From Bacillota bacterium (GTDB lineage: Bacteria; Bacillota; Clostridia; Christensenellales; WQRI01), in assembly GCA_009786825.1 (NCBI GenBank), contig WQRI01000002.1:19240-61679 (forward strand): a stretch of DNA of 42,440 nt, given 5' to 3'. The notes under the pieces were generated by a model. The model did no database searches. It was not told the origin of the DNA and worked only from the letters and a program-made list of their open reading frames with translations. This document shows, in pieces, positions 1 to 6,727 of the stretch. A program made the translations under genes and the position numbers. Position 1 is the first letter of the stretch. The number at the start of each line of letters is the position of its first letter.

Positions 1-398
1 CCGCCGTAACCACTACCGCCTCCGCTTGCGCCAAAGCCGTGACCCGTTACATCTGCATTAGCAACATCATAGTTACCACCAAATGTTTGAGACACCCCCG
101 AAGGGTCTGCCCCTAATCCTTCCATCGCTAAAGAATAGCCTTTTTCTACATTACCTTTTCCAAAACTTTTCACACCACCGCAAGATTGCTTAAAATCTGC
201 CTTGCCCGCATCTATAGAACCGCCGCCGCCCCAAGCCATAAGTCCGCCCGCAACGCCACCTATAGCCATACCTGCGGCCATAATTTTCATTGCTGTTCTG
301 CCAGACATACCGCCGTCTACAACTTGCATTTCGCTTTTTTCCATTTCTTCGCCTGTTTTAGGCAATACTAAACGCATTCCTTTATGCTTTTTCCCCAT
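1..398 (-). CDS. Double-glycine-leader-like secreted/antimicrobial-type precursor (partial, C-terminus outside window)
   Basis: The frame is open from an ATG at 398 to the window edge, giving 132 residues with the C-terminus missing. A purine-rich ribosome site (GGGGGAAG) lies just upstream and a TATAAT at 456-451 could be its -10. Residues 1-30 look like a double-glycine leader: a basic start, the string LVLPKTGEEM, then SEMQVVDGG ending in Gly29-Gly30, with Met at -12, Glu at -8, Met at -7 and Val at -4. After GG comes a Gly/Ala/Met-rich hydrophobic stretch (about 38-60), then a Gly/Ser-rich polar region. Bacteriocin-type precursors cut by peptidase-containing ABC exporters have this layout. 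The leader resembles that of the gene at 40129-40551 (shared LxLPx[ST]GxE and GG). No exporter is visible. Function is inferred from layout only. Confidence 0.6.
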   Translation of the reverse strand, partial: MGKKHKGMRLVLPKTGEEMEKSEMQVVDGGMSGRTAMKIMAAGMAIGGVAGGLMAWGGGGSIDAGKADFKQSCGGVKSFGKGNVEKGYSLAMEGLGADPSGVSQTFGGNYDVANADVTGHGFGASGGGSGYG

Positions 399-582
399 AT
401 TTTCTTCCCCCTTTTTGCCATTGTTTACAGTTTTTCGTATTTTTCTGCATATTATAATACCTCAACGTATTATTAAGTTTTTTAATATTGTAACATATTT
501 GTTAATAAAATGCAAGCATTTTTACAAAGTTTTTTAATTTTTTTTGAAAAAAATTAATTTTCTGTTTTTTTGCCCAAAATAC

Positions 583-611
583 AAAAAAGCCGCTAATAAG
601 CGACTTTTTTT
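583..611 (-). terminator. Intrinsic terminator downstream of the PBP gene
   Basis: A hairpin with stem AGTCGCT/AGCGGCT (one mismatch) and a short TTAT-type loop has T-runs on both sides, so it can act in either direction. It lies after the PBP gene on the minus strand and before the promoter region of the gene at 398. Confidence 0.6.
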
Positions 612-613
612 AT

Positions 614-783
614 TTAACATTGAATACTTAACATTGAACATTGAACACTGAACAATGGTTTCACCGCTAGCGCGGGCAAAATAATTTTAGCAAAATACAC
701 GAAAGCGAAATGCTAACTGTTCAAAAGTCGTGATATTAATGTTGCGTAACCATTATTCAATATTCATTGTTCATTATTCATTC
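614..783. repeat. Heptad-armed palindromic element, copy 1a
   Basis: The left arm (614-660) is made of 7-bp units of the TGAACAT/TTAACAT type. The right arm (748-782) is complementary to it (AACAATGGTT against AACCATTATT). Inside lie the core CACCGCTAGCGCGGGCAA (663-680) and the motif AACTGTTCAAAAGT (714-727). The same two motifs recur in the other copies. The element sits between the PBP stop codon and its terminator. Confidence 0.7.
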
Positions 784-825
784 GCAAATATTTGCAAGTA
801 TAACTTGCGAATATTTGCGCGCGAA
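781..825. repeat. Palindromic hairpin abutting the PBP stop codon
   Basis: An imperfect palindrome built around CGCAAATATTTGCAAGT and ACTTGCGAATATTTGCG begins directly after the TAA of the PBP gene (828-826). It lacks a T-run, so it looks like a 3' stabilising or processing hairpin rather than a terminator. It lies between the stop codon and repeat copy 1a. Confidence 0.6.
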
Positions 826-2724
826 TTAACTCGTATCCGCCCTTATGAGGACGACGCTACCCTTTATAAGCCTTGTGCCTGCGGGCGGCAATTGTTTTGT
901 AACCGACCCACCATCGCCATAAATTTTTACTTGCAAGCGCGCCCGCGCAATTGCGCCTATCGCTTGCTCTAGCGTAAGCCCTGTCACTTCAGGCATCTGA
1001 GTAAACTCATTAGTAATATCTATATCGGGCGGGATTTGTCTATACCTAAAAATTCTATCGAAAATATCCCTAGCATAAGGCGCGGCAACAATACTACCAT
1101 AATACATATAATTACCCGGCTCATCTACAATAATCAAAACCATATAGCGCGGGTTGGTCGCCGGCGCAAACGCAATAAAACTAGATACATACTTGCCCTG
1201 CGCAATAATCCCATCTTGATACTTTTGTGAAGTACCCGTCTTACCCCCCATAGTATAACCCACAACGCTCGCGTTTTTGCCAGAGCCATCTCTCACAACC
1301 GCTTCCATCATAGCCCTTACTTGCTCTGATGTTTGCGGGGAAAGCACGCGCCTAGTCACCGGCTGAAAGCGCTCTACAACCCGCCCGCGCTCGTCCGTAA
1401 TGTGCGACGCAAACTGCGGCTGCACCCAATTACCACCATTAACAAGCGCAGCAGTCGCCGCCATTAACTGAAGCGGCGTAACGGCTATCGCGTGTCCAAA
1501 CCCAATACGCGCAATATCAACAGTCCGCACCATTTTCTGCGGCATAATAATACCCGCACTCTCACTATAAAAATCTACCCCCGTTTTTTGCCCGAACCCA
1601 AACCGCCTTATATAGTCGTAAAAATTATCCACACCAATACGAAGCGCCAAATCCATAAAAACAGCATTACACGAAACATTAAGCCCCTGCACCAAATCGA
1701 CAGTGCCGTGTCCCTTTGTTCGCCAACACCTTATCCGCTCGCCATCAATCACCCTAAACCCCGGGCAACCAAACCTACAAGCAGTCGTAACCACACCCAA
1801 ATCTAGCGCCGCCGCCAAAGTAAAAATCTTAAAAGTAGAACCCGGCTCGTAAACGTCCGTAATAATCGGGTTTCTAGATAATTCCATCAACAGCGCAACA
1901 TCGTCTCGCGGAATCTCATTCAAATTAAACGAGGGTCTGTTTGCAAGCGCCCGTATAGCCCCCGTGTTAACATCCATAACAACAGCCCGCGCCCCCTTCG
2001 CGTTGTGGTCTGCAATTGCCCGCTCTACCGCTTGCTCTGCAAAACTTTGTATGTTGTGGTCTAGATGCAAATGAAGCGAAGCCCCCGGCACCGGCGGTAT
2101 AAAATATGTAGTAGACCCCTCATACTCGCGCCCCCTAATATCCGCGCCCGTAAGCGCCTGCCCATCAAGCCCACGCAAATATCTGTTAAAATACGCTTCC
2201 AACCCCGCTTGCCCATCGCCATCTATATTAGTAAAACCAAAAACCTGCGTAGCAAAATCGCCATACCTATACCGGCGCGTAACATCTTGCGCAAAATAAA
2301 TGCCCAGCAAATTGCTCTGCCTAATCGTAAGCATATGCTCTCTGCTTACCCCGCGCTTAATAGTCACTTCAGATACACGAGACGTAACGCGCTGATTAAC
2401 ATAAGAAAAATCAAGCCCCAGCGCATTAGAAAGCACCGCCGACACAGCCCCCGCGTCCCTAACCGCACTTGGTCTGACATACACGCTATAAATCGTTTGG
2501 CTATCTGCAAGCACGTGACCAGTCGCATCTACAATCTGCCCGCGCGGTGCTTGCAAAGGCAAATCTCTAAACCATTGGTCGTGCGCCTGTCGGCTAAGCC
2601 ACGCCCCCTGTATCAACTGCACATAAAAAAGCCTACTAACCAAAACAAGAAACACAAAAAAGACCACCGCCAAAAAAAGCGCAGTCCTTCTCTTAATCTT
2701 AGAAAAATTATACTCGTAATGCAT
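826..2724 (-). CDS. spoVD: Penicillin-binding protein transpeptidase with PASTA domain (SpoVD/FtsI type)
   Basis: A 632-residue class B penicillin-binding protein that cross-links peptidoglycan on the outer face of the membrane. One N-terminal membrane segment (about 14-36) follows a basic start. Next come the PBP dimerisation domain (about 55-215) and the transpeptidase domain with all three motifs: S296-T-F-K299 (nucleophile Ser), S351-C-N353 and K495-T-G497. A single C-terminal PASTA domain (about 577-632) points to SpoVD (sporulation cortex) or a division PBP of the FtsI/Pbp2B type; sequence alone does not decide. The gene stands apart from mraY/mur genes. No ribosome site lies at normal spacing before the ATG, but a TATAAT ends six bases upstream, so the message may be leaderless. 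The stop codon abuts a palindrome. Confidence 0.9.
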   Translation of the reverse strand: MHYEYNFSKIKRRTALFLAVVFFVFLVLVSRLFYVQLIQGAWLSRQAHDQWFRDLPLQAPRGQIVDATGHVLADSQTIYSVYVRPSAVRDAGAVSAVLSNALGLDFSYVNQRVTSRVSEVTIKRGVSREHMLTIRQSNLLGIYFAQDVTRRYRYGDFATQVFGFTNIDGDGQAGLEAYFNRYLRGLDGQALTGADIRGREYEGSTTYFIPPVPGASLHLHLDHNIQSFAEQAVERAIADHNAKGARAVVMDVNTGAIRALANRPSFNLNEIPRDDVALLMELSRNPIITDVYEPGSTFKIFTLAAALDLGVVTTACRFGCPGFRVIDGERIRCWRTKGHGTVDLVQGLNVSCNAVFMDLALRIGVDNFYDYIRRFGFGQKTGVDFYSESAGIIMPQKMVRTVDIARIGFGHAIAVTPLQLMAATAALVNGGNWVQPQFASHITDERGRVVERFQPVTRRVLSPQTSEQVRAMMEAVVRDGSGKNASVVGYTMGGKTGTSQKYQDGIIAQGKYVSSFIAFAPATNPRYMVLIIVDEPGNYMYYGSIVAAPYARDIFDRIFRYRQIPPDIDITNEFTQMPEVTGLTLEQAIGAIARARLQVKIYGDGGSVTKQLPPAGTRLIKGSVVLIRADTS

Positions 2725-2736
2725 ACTCCCATTATA
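2725..2736 (-). promoter_or_regulatory. -10 box six bases before the PBP start (possible leaderless promoter)
   Basis: TATAAT (2736-2731, minus strand) is followed by six bases and the ATG at 2724, which would place +1 at or next to the start codon. No good -35 lies 17 bp upstream, so support is partial. Two other genes here (ATG at 4267 and 27139) have the same six-base spacing. Confidence 0.4.
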
Positions 2737-2890
2737 TGCACCACCTTGTCCAGTTTATGCAACCCACAAAACCCAATATAATACTATAAACCCCACAAAC
2801 CCAATATAGTTTGCCAACTATATTCTCATTAGCATAACATAAAGCAAATAACATAACTCTAACTAGCAAATAATTTTTACGCTCAAACAC

Positions 2891-2919
2891 TTGACACGTG
2901 ACTAAATTTAGTATATAAT
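2891..2919 (+). promoter_or_regulatory. Consensus sigma-A promoter of the first toxin-antitoxin operon
   Basis: TTGACA (2891-2896) and TATAAT (2914-2919) are separated by exactly 17 bp, a perfect consensus pair. It lies 70 bp before the antitoxin start and points into the toxin-antitoxin operon. Such operons are normally autorepressed by the antitoxin; the operator itself was not identified. Confidence 0.85.
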
Positions 2920-2988
2920 TAAGCCACACGAACATAGTAATAGTAACGCAATCTAGTCGCGTTGCAAAACTTTAATGGAGGAATAATT

Positions 2989-3246
2989 ATGCCAATAATA
3001 CCAATCAGAGATTTAAAAGATACTGTTGCCATAGAAAAACTTTGCGCGATGGGCGAGCCTGTGTTTATAACAAAAAATGGCTATGGTAGACTTGTTGTTA
3101 TGGATATCGATACTTACAACAAAAAATTCAAAGAAACTAACGAAGCAAAACTGGTAAACGAAGCACTTAAAGAAATCGACAGCGGTACACCCCTTCTAGA
3201 TGGCGAAAATGTCAAAGCGGAGATGATAGCAAAATATGCAAAATAA
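2989..3246 (+). CDS. Type II antitoxin, YefM/Phd family
   Basis: An 85-residue protein. The start at 2989 is chosen because GGAGGA lies six bases before it; an in-frame TTG at 2962 has no ribosome site. The N-terminus (IPIRDLKDT, then a short helix and EPVFITKNGYGRLVVMD) is the Phd/YefM DNA-binding and dimerisation fold. The C-terminal part (about 50-85) is charged and probably wraps the toxin. The last codons overlap the toxin gene by 11 bases, which couples their translation. Expected role: neutralise the downstream RelE/ParE-like toxin and, with it, repress the promoter at 2891-2919. Confidence 0.85.
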   Translation: MPIIPIRDLKDTVAIEKLCAMGEPVFITKNGYGRLVVMDIDTYNKKFKETNEAKLVNEALKEIDSGTPLLDGENVKAEMIAKYAK

Positions 3247-3562
3247 ATATGATTATAAATTTACATCTTTAGCAGAGCGTGATTTATACAGCGCCTTAGA
3301 ATACATCGAATTACAACTGAAAAATCCAAAAGCGGCAAAAGATTTAGTTATTCAATTTTACGAAAAATTAGACCTAATCAGAGAGTTTCCAAATTCAGGC
3401 GCACCTGTCCACAACGAATACATATTAGACCAATCCCTACGGCGATTTTTTGTAGGCAACTATACCTGCTTTTACAAGGCTGATGAAAAGACAGCAACTA
3501 TTATAATAGTGCGAGTAGTCTACGGCGCAAGAGATATGGACGAAGTCTTAAAAAACACTTGA
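3236..3562 (+). CDS. RelE/ParE-family toxin
   Basis: A 108-residue protein of the RelE/ParE superfamily. It has the typical two N-terminal helices (AERDLYSALEYIE...), the LIREFPNSGAP turn, and the C-terminal strands RRFFVGNYTCFYKAD and IIIVRVVYGARDMDE. The pattern vYGaRD is the usual end of this family. RelE members cut mRNA on the ribosome and ParE members poison gyrase; this sequence does not decide which, though the R-Y-R-type C-terminus leans to RelE/YoeB-like enzymes. It overlaps its antitoxin by 11 bases and is followed by a strong terminator, so the pair is a self-contained two-gene operon read opposite to its neighbours. Confidence 0.85.
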   Translation: MQNKYDYKFTSLAERDLYSALEYIELQLKNPKAAKDLVIQFYEKLDLIREFPNSGAPVHNEYILDQSLRRFFVGNYTCFYKADEKTATIIIVRVVYGARDMDEVLKNT

Positions 3563-3675
3563 AGCATTGTAACCTGCTTAATTCTAACCGTATCGAATTA
3601 GACACAGTTAAAATCTGCGTAATTTAAAATTTCCAACAGTTAACAAAAAATACTTTAAAGAGATGTACAAATACA

Positions 3676-3718
3676 AAAAAGGCGTGTAACACAACACTAG
3701 TGCAACACGCCTTTTTTT
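3676..3718 (+). terminator. Intrinsic terminator after the toxin-antitoxin pair
   Basis: The stem GGCGTGT (3681-3687) pairs with ACACGCC (3705-3711), flanked by A-rich sequence and followed by seven T. It closes the plus-strand operon. The 115 bp between toxin stop and hairpin show nothing else. Confidence 0.8.
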
Positions 3719-3798
3719 AAACCACGCGACAAAAAGTAGTAGCGCCACGTTAATTATTACACAACTGCTACCGCCAAAATGATTAACGCTTGCCCAAA

Positions 3799-4008
3799 TT
3801 AACTCTTGCCCTTTATTATATACTCTAGTGTTACTTCAAAAAAGTCTGCAAATTGTATAACGTCTCTAAGCCGTGGCTCTTTTTTGGCGCTTTCAAAATC
3901 GATTATGTCCCTTTCTTTAAAACCTAGCCTTGTTGCCAAATCTGCCACACTTAGCCCCTTACTCTCTCTCAATTCTTTTAACTTTACATTAAATACACTC
4001 TCTACCAT
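3799..4008 (-). CDS. Xre-family helix-turn-helix regulator
   Basis: A 69-residue single-domain HTH_3 protein. The ATG at 4008 is used because GGAGGG lies eight bases upstream; a longer in-frame start at 4068 has no ribosome site. The DNA-binding helix pair is LSVADLATRLGFKERDIIDFESAKKEP cut here for length, with the usual RL-D-FE pattern, and the end FFEVTLEYIIKGKS is typical of Xre repressors. It is divergent from the Xre gene at 4267 and shares with it a 260-bp regulatory interval that holds three operator-like palindromes. Its leader contains a long inverted repeat (4027-4130). Likely a small autoregulated repressor; its targets are not visible. Confidence 0.8.
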   Translation of the reverse strand: MVESVFNVKLKELRESKGLSVADLATRLGFKERDIIDFESAKKEPRLRDVIQFADFFEVTLEYIIKGKS

Positions 4009-4026
4009 ATCTGAAGCCCTCCAACT

Positions 4027-4130
4027 CTCTCTAAGAAAAAAGCCCTTTGCACTCAACCAACCTCTCACCTACTCAACCGCTAATGGCGGTACACTTCAAC
4101 CACTACTGGCGGTACTTTTTTTCTTAGAGA
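4027..4130 (-). promoter_or_regulatory. Structured leader of the Xre gene: long inverted repeat enclosing two 19-bp direct repeats
   Basis: CTCTAAGAAAAAAG near 4029 pairs with CTTTTTTTCTTAGAG near 4116-4130. Between them lie two copies of a 19-bp direct repeat (4074-4092 and 4098-4116, CAACC[GA]CTA[AC]TGGCGGTAC) with a 24-bp period. The ribosome site of the Xre gene follows the stem directly. The stem could occlude translation or act as an attenuator, and the direct repeats could be protein sites. All function is inferred. Confidence 0.45.
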
Positions 4131-4180
4131 AATTATTTTTTTAGTATGCTACGTATAGTATAAACTTATACCAGACCAGC

Positions 4181-4260
4181 ATTGAGTAATTTTTACTCAA
4201 TGAATATTATAGAGTATTCTTTACTCAATGTCAAGTAATTTTTACTCAATTTAGTATAAT
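4181..4260 (+). promoter_or_regulatory. Triple palindromic operator and -10 box of the Xre gene at 4267
   Basis: Operator 1 (4181-4201) is a perfect inverted repeat, ATTGAGTAA-TTT-TTACTCAAT. Operator 2 (4209-4229) and operator 3 (4230-4250) keep the right half TTACTCAAT exactly and have degenerate left halves, with the same three-base spacer. TATAAT (4255-4260) lies six bases before the ATG, so the transcript is probably leaderless, as for lambda cI. Operator 3 covers the -35 position, consistent with autorepression. Confidence 0.7.
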
Positions 4261-4266
4261 ATACTT

Positions 4267-4503
4267 ATGAAGTTTCACGAAAGAATAAAAGAGTTAAGAA
4301 AAGAACTTAAAATCCCCCAAGTCAAAATGGCAATAGACTTAGGCACACAGCGCTATTCTGTTGGCGACTGGGAAACTGGCAGAGGCACTCCCAACTTAGA
4401 AATGCTTATAAAACTTGCAGAATATTTTCACGTGTCAGTAGACTACCTTATTGGTCGCGACAAATTTTTCGGTTGCGAAAACTGCAAACACCTACCAAAA
4501 TAG
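4267..4503 (+). CDS. Xre-family helix-turn-helix repressor, probably leaderless mRNA
   Basis: A 78-residue HTH_3 protein. The N-terminal 65 residues form the DNA-binding domain (RIKELRKELKIPQ..., then GDWETGRGTPNLEML and AEYFHVSVDYLIGR). A short tail has two Cys (CENC) followed by KHLPK. No ribosome site precedes the ATG, and a TATAAT ends six bases upstream, which suggests leaderless translation. Three operator-like palindromes overlap the promoter, so autorepression is likely. It is divergent from the Xre gene at 3799-4008. Such pairs often belong to small mobile islands; no integrase is seen here. Confidence 0.8.
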   Translation: MKFHERIKELRKELKIPQVKMAIDLGTQRYSVGDWETGRGTPNLEMLIKLAEYFHVSVDYLIGRDKFFGCENCKHLPK

Positions 4504-4528
4504 AAATACTGCAAAACCTAAGACAAAA

Positions 4529-4566
4529 CAAAAAGTGCTTACAGCAATTTTGCCGTAAGCACTTTT
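4529..4566 (+). terminator. Intrinsic terminator, twin of the hairpin at 5560-5599
   Basis: AAAAAGTGCTTAC pairs with GTAAGCACTTTTT around a 12-base loop. It follows the Xre gene on the plus strand. It differs from the hairpin at 5560-5599 at about two positions over 34 bases. Confidence 0.75.
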
Positions 4567-4661
4567 TACGTATATCCGTTGTCTACCAGCGGACCTCTTG
4601 CAAAAAATTGGGTGAGAGACTCGCACAAAGTAATTTTTTTCTAACCACAACAAGATAATTA

Positions 4662-4853
4662 CTATCTCCAATATAGAATAAACTTGTCGTGTTCTTTATC
4701 CGACAGCTCTGCAACCTTTTTGCCCTTTGCTTTTGCATATTCTCTCATTGCTTTAAAATCATAATGTGGTCTTTGCCCTTTTGGTGTAGGTACAGTCATT
4801 AACCCCTCTATGCTATCAAGTGGGCATTCTTTAATTTTTATCGCTCTTTGCAT
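4662..4853 (-). CDS. Small protein of unknown function paired with the GNAT-like gene
   Basis: A 63-residue basic protein beginning at the ATG at 4853, which has GGGAG eight bases upstream; a longer in-frame start at 4886 lacks this. The sequence runs from MQRAIKIKECPLDSIEG through TVPTPKGQRPHYDFKAMREY to a C-terminal helix with LSDKEHDKFILYWR. It has no membrane segment and no motif I can name. The start lies 23 bases inside the 3' end of the upstream GNAT-like gene, so the two are co-translated. A small protein overlapping an acetyltransferase in an accessory patch could be a toxin-antitoxin partner, but that is inference from context. Confidence 0.6.
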   Translation of the reverse strand: MQRAIKIKECPLDSIEGLMTVPTPKGQRPHYDFKAMREYAKAKGKKVAELSDKEHDKFILYWR

Positions 4854-5454
4854 AATATTTCTCCCATAATTTGTGTGCGCTCTCAAAACTTATTTCCATC
4901 ATATTTCGCTTCGGAACTGTTAGTTCTGCACCCAAATTCTTTTCATAATATTTTACTAGACTTGTCTTTGACCTAAAATATACTAAGCCATCTTCGTTGT
5001 CATTTTCAAAACTTATACGAACTGCTTCTGCAAACAAATGACCACCGACGCCTGCATAACTGCCTTTCTCTTTTTTTACATTCTTTTGATTGCTTTCAAC
5101 AAGTTCAACATAAACACCACCTTTGTCAATTCTATAAGCAACAAGCCCCTGAATTTCTTTTTGCCCTTTTACCCGCAACGCTCTAATTTTAAATTCATCG
5201 CTGTCTACTTTATCCCACTCAAAGCCAAAGTTTTTAAGCCCTTTAAGCGTACTAAAATCTTCCAACTCTTCAAACTCGGTGTCTAATTCTTTGCCCGAAT
5301 CTCTGCAAGTCAAGCACGGAACAAGTTCATCAATTACGATGTCTACTTCTCTATAAGGCGGCAGACCATCAATTTCAATGTCTATTGGCGGAAATTTGTT
5401 TTTTCTCTTGCTTAATCGTTTTTCAATTTCTTTAATTTTATCTTTCTCTTCCAT
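4831..5454 (-). CDS. GNAT-fold acetyltransferase-like protein
   Basis: A 207-residue protein with AAGGTGG before the ATG. The N-terminus (1-60) is charged and has a CLTC pair (47-50). The C-terminal half looks like a degenerate GNAT fold: strands at 88-120, a Gly-rich turn GVGGHLF (135-141) in the place of the acetyl-CoA loop, and YYEKNLGAEL (169-178), a common GNAT ending. GNAT enzymes move an acetyl group from acetyl-CoA to an amine; here the substrate is unknown. The canonical R/Q-x-x-G-x-G/A loop is only partly kept. It overlaps the 63-aa gene and lies between twin hairpins. It may be a GNAT toxin-like module or a metabolic enzyme. Confidence 0.55.
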   Translation of the reverse strand: MEEKDKIKEIEKRLSKRKNKFPPIDIEIDGLPPYREVDIVIDELVPCLTCRDSGKELDTEFEELEDFSTLKGLKNFGFEWDKVDSDEFKIRALRVKGQKEIQGLVAYRIDKGGVYVELVESNQKNVKKEKGSYAGVGGHLFAEAVRISFENDNEDGLVYFRSKTSLVKYYEKNLGAELTVPKRNMMEISFESAHKLWEKYYAKSDKN

Positions 5455-5559
5455 AGTATGCCACCTTTATTTTTTCTATATACTAATCTTAACATATTAA
5501 CAAGAATTTGTCAAGTACTAGAGTAGTTAATTTTGTGGTCGTTTTAAGATTGCTTTAAG

Positions 5560-5599
5560 GATAAAGTGCTTACAGCATATTTGCCGTAAGCACTTTTTT
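5560..5599. terminator. Hairpin terminator, second copy of the 4529-4566 hairpin
   Basis: AAAGTGCTTAC and GTAAGCACTTTTTTT form the stem. The T-run is on the plus strand side, although the nearest upstream genes are on the minus strand. The rest of 5455-5700 has no gene; it holds the upstream region of the GNAT-like gene and a GTCGGTCGGA stretch near 5650 that faintly resembles part of repeat family 3. Confidence 0.6.
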
Positions 5600-5700
5600 T
5601 GTATTCAATTTGTTAAGCCGAGTAACTTCTATTGTGAAGCACCACAAAAGTCGGTCGGACTATTTAGTTTTATTTGTTGGTTCTAAGTTGTGTTGAAGCG

Positions 5701-6564
5701 TTAATCTAAGCCCAGTCTTAACCTGCGCATTTTTGCTACTGTCATTATGCCTAGAAAGAATACGCCCGCTAGTAGCACTATATTTAGTATTACGCCAAAT
5801 TGTATTATATTGCTAGCAACTCGATTTTCTGATATAACTGCAGAATAGTCGCCCGCCGCCACAGTAACTGCCGTACCGCCATCTGGTCGTATAACTATAA
5901 CACCTTGCTCTCTCTCACCAAAAGTGTCCCTTGGGTTTGTATCTATCTCGGAGTGGTACCCTATTATCGCATTATTCCTACCCCAGCCATTGCCATTAAG
6001 CAGCCCAAAAATCGTCCTGTCGCCAACAAACAGAGTGCTACCCTGCACAAAATAGCGCTGACCCCTTGTAAGCGTTAGGCCACCATTGGTGATTATAGGC
6101 TCTAACTCGCTCGCTTGATGTGGGGTTTTGCTACCCTCGTCTAAAAGCCACTCTCTAACTTGCTCGCTAGAATATCCTTCAAATCTGAAAGGTCTGTTGT
6201 TGGTTGTAACAATGCTTAAAAACATCAAAAACACCACCACACCAATTAAAGACAATGCAACAATCAAGTCTAGTTTCGGCAGCCTAAGTCGCTCGCCCGA
6301 AAACTCACTAGCGCGCTTTTCTATTATCCGCGTAGGAATCATAAGTAGCGCATAAACAATAATTATAGCAAACAAAGCCCTAGAATACATAAAAAATGCA
6401 AGTGGCAACAAAGCCAACAAAACCAATCTAACATACATTAAATTGTTAAAATTAATTATGCTTTTGCTACCAATGCCCAAAACCTGCGCACGACTCTCTT
6501 TAGCCTGCTCGGTTTCCCTTTCTATTTTTGCTTTAATTTTTTCTTTTTGAGATAGTTTACTCAT
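5701..6564 (-). CDS. Multi-pass membrane protein of unknown function
   Basis: A 287-residue protein. The charged N-terminus (1-30, Lys/Glu-rich) is probably cytoplasmic. Two or three membrane segments lie at about 43-78, another at about 98-120 and a last one at about 252-275 before a basic end (KMRRLRLGLD). Between 121 and 250 is a roughly 130-residue soluble loop with RGQRYFVQGSTLFVGDRTIF and GVIVIRPDGGTAVTV, probably outside the cell and beta-rich. GGAGG lies 12 bases before the ATG. The gene is co-directional with and 163 bp downstream of the DAC-like gene, so the two may form an operon and act together, for example with the membrane protein as sensor or effector. No family was recognised. 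Confidence 0.6.
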   Translation of the reverse strand: MSKLSQKEKIKAKIERETEQAKESRAQVLGIGSKSIINFNNLMYVRLVLLALLPLAFFMYSRALFAIIIVYALLMIPTRIIEKRASEFSGERLRLPKLDLIVALSLIGVVVFLMFLSIVTTNNRPFRFEGYSSEQVREWLLDEGSKTPHQASELEPIITNGGLTLTRGQRYFVQGSTLFVGDRTIFGLLNGNGWGRNNAIIGYHSEIDTNPRDTFGEREQGVIVIRPDGGTAVTVAAGDYSAVISENRVASNIIQFGVILNIVLLAGVFFLGIMTVAKMRRLRLGLD

Positions 6565-6589
6565 ATGTTAAAAAAACCTCCGTGAAGTG

Positions 6590-6712
6590 TTTAAATGTTT
6601 TTTGCGTTTGTAAATATTTTTTGTTTTCGCGTTTGAATATTTTTGTGTTTTGTAATTTTTTGTATTTAAAATATTTTTTGTGCTTGAATATTTTTGCGTT
6701 TATATTTTTTTT
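6590..6712. repeat. Degenerate AT-rich tandem repeat
   Basis: Loose units of roughly 20-28 bp built from AATATTTTTTGTG and GCGTTTG recur four to five times between the DAC-like gene and the membrane-protein gene. There is no coding potential and no clear hairpin. It resembles slippage-generated sequence. Confidence 0.5.
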
Positions 6713-6727
6713 CTGGTTAGTTCGCTT

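Noticed and set aside
613-800. Insertion sequence ends around the repeat elements
   Set aside because: No transposase or target-site duplication is recognisable in or near any copy; the elements could be non-autonomous, but that cannot be shown from this window.
2065-2781. A 238-codon open frame on the plus strand opposite the PBP gene
   Set aside because: It is antisense to a well conserved PBP, very rich in Arg/Pro/Ile as expected for the complement, and has no ribosome site.
2732-2935. A 67-codon hydrophobic frame upstream of the PBP gene on the minus strand
   Set aside because: It overlaps the strong promoter of the toxin-antitoxin operon, has no ribosome site, and its content looks like translated AT-rich intergenic DNA.
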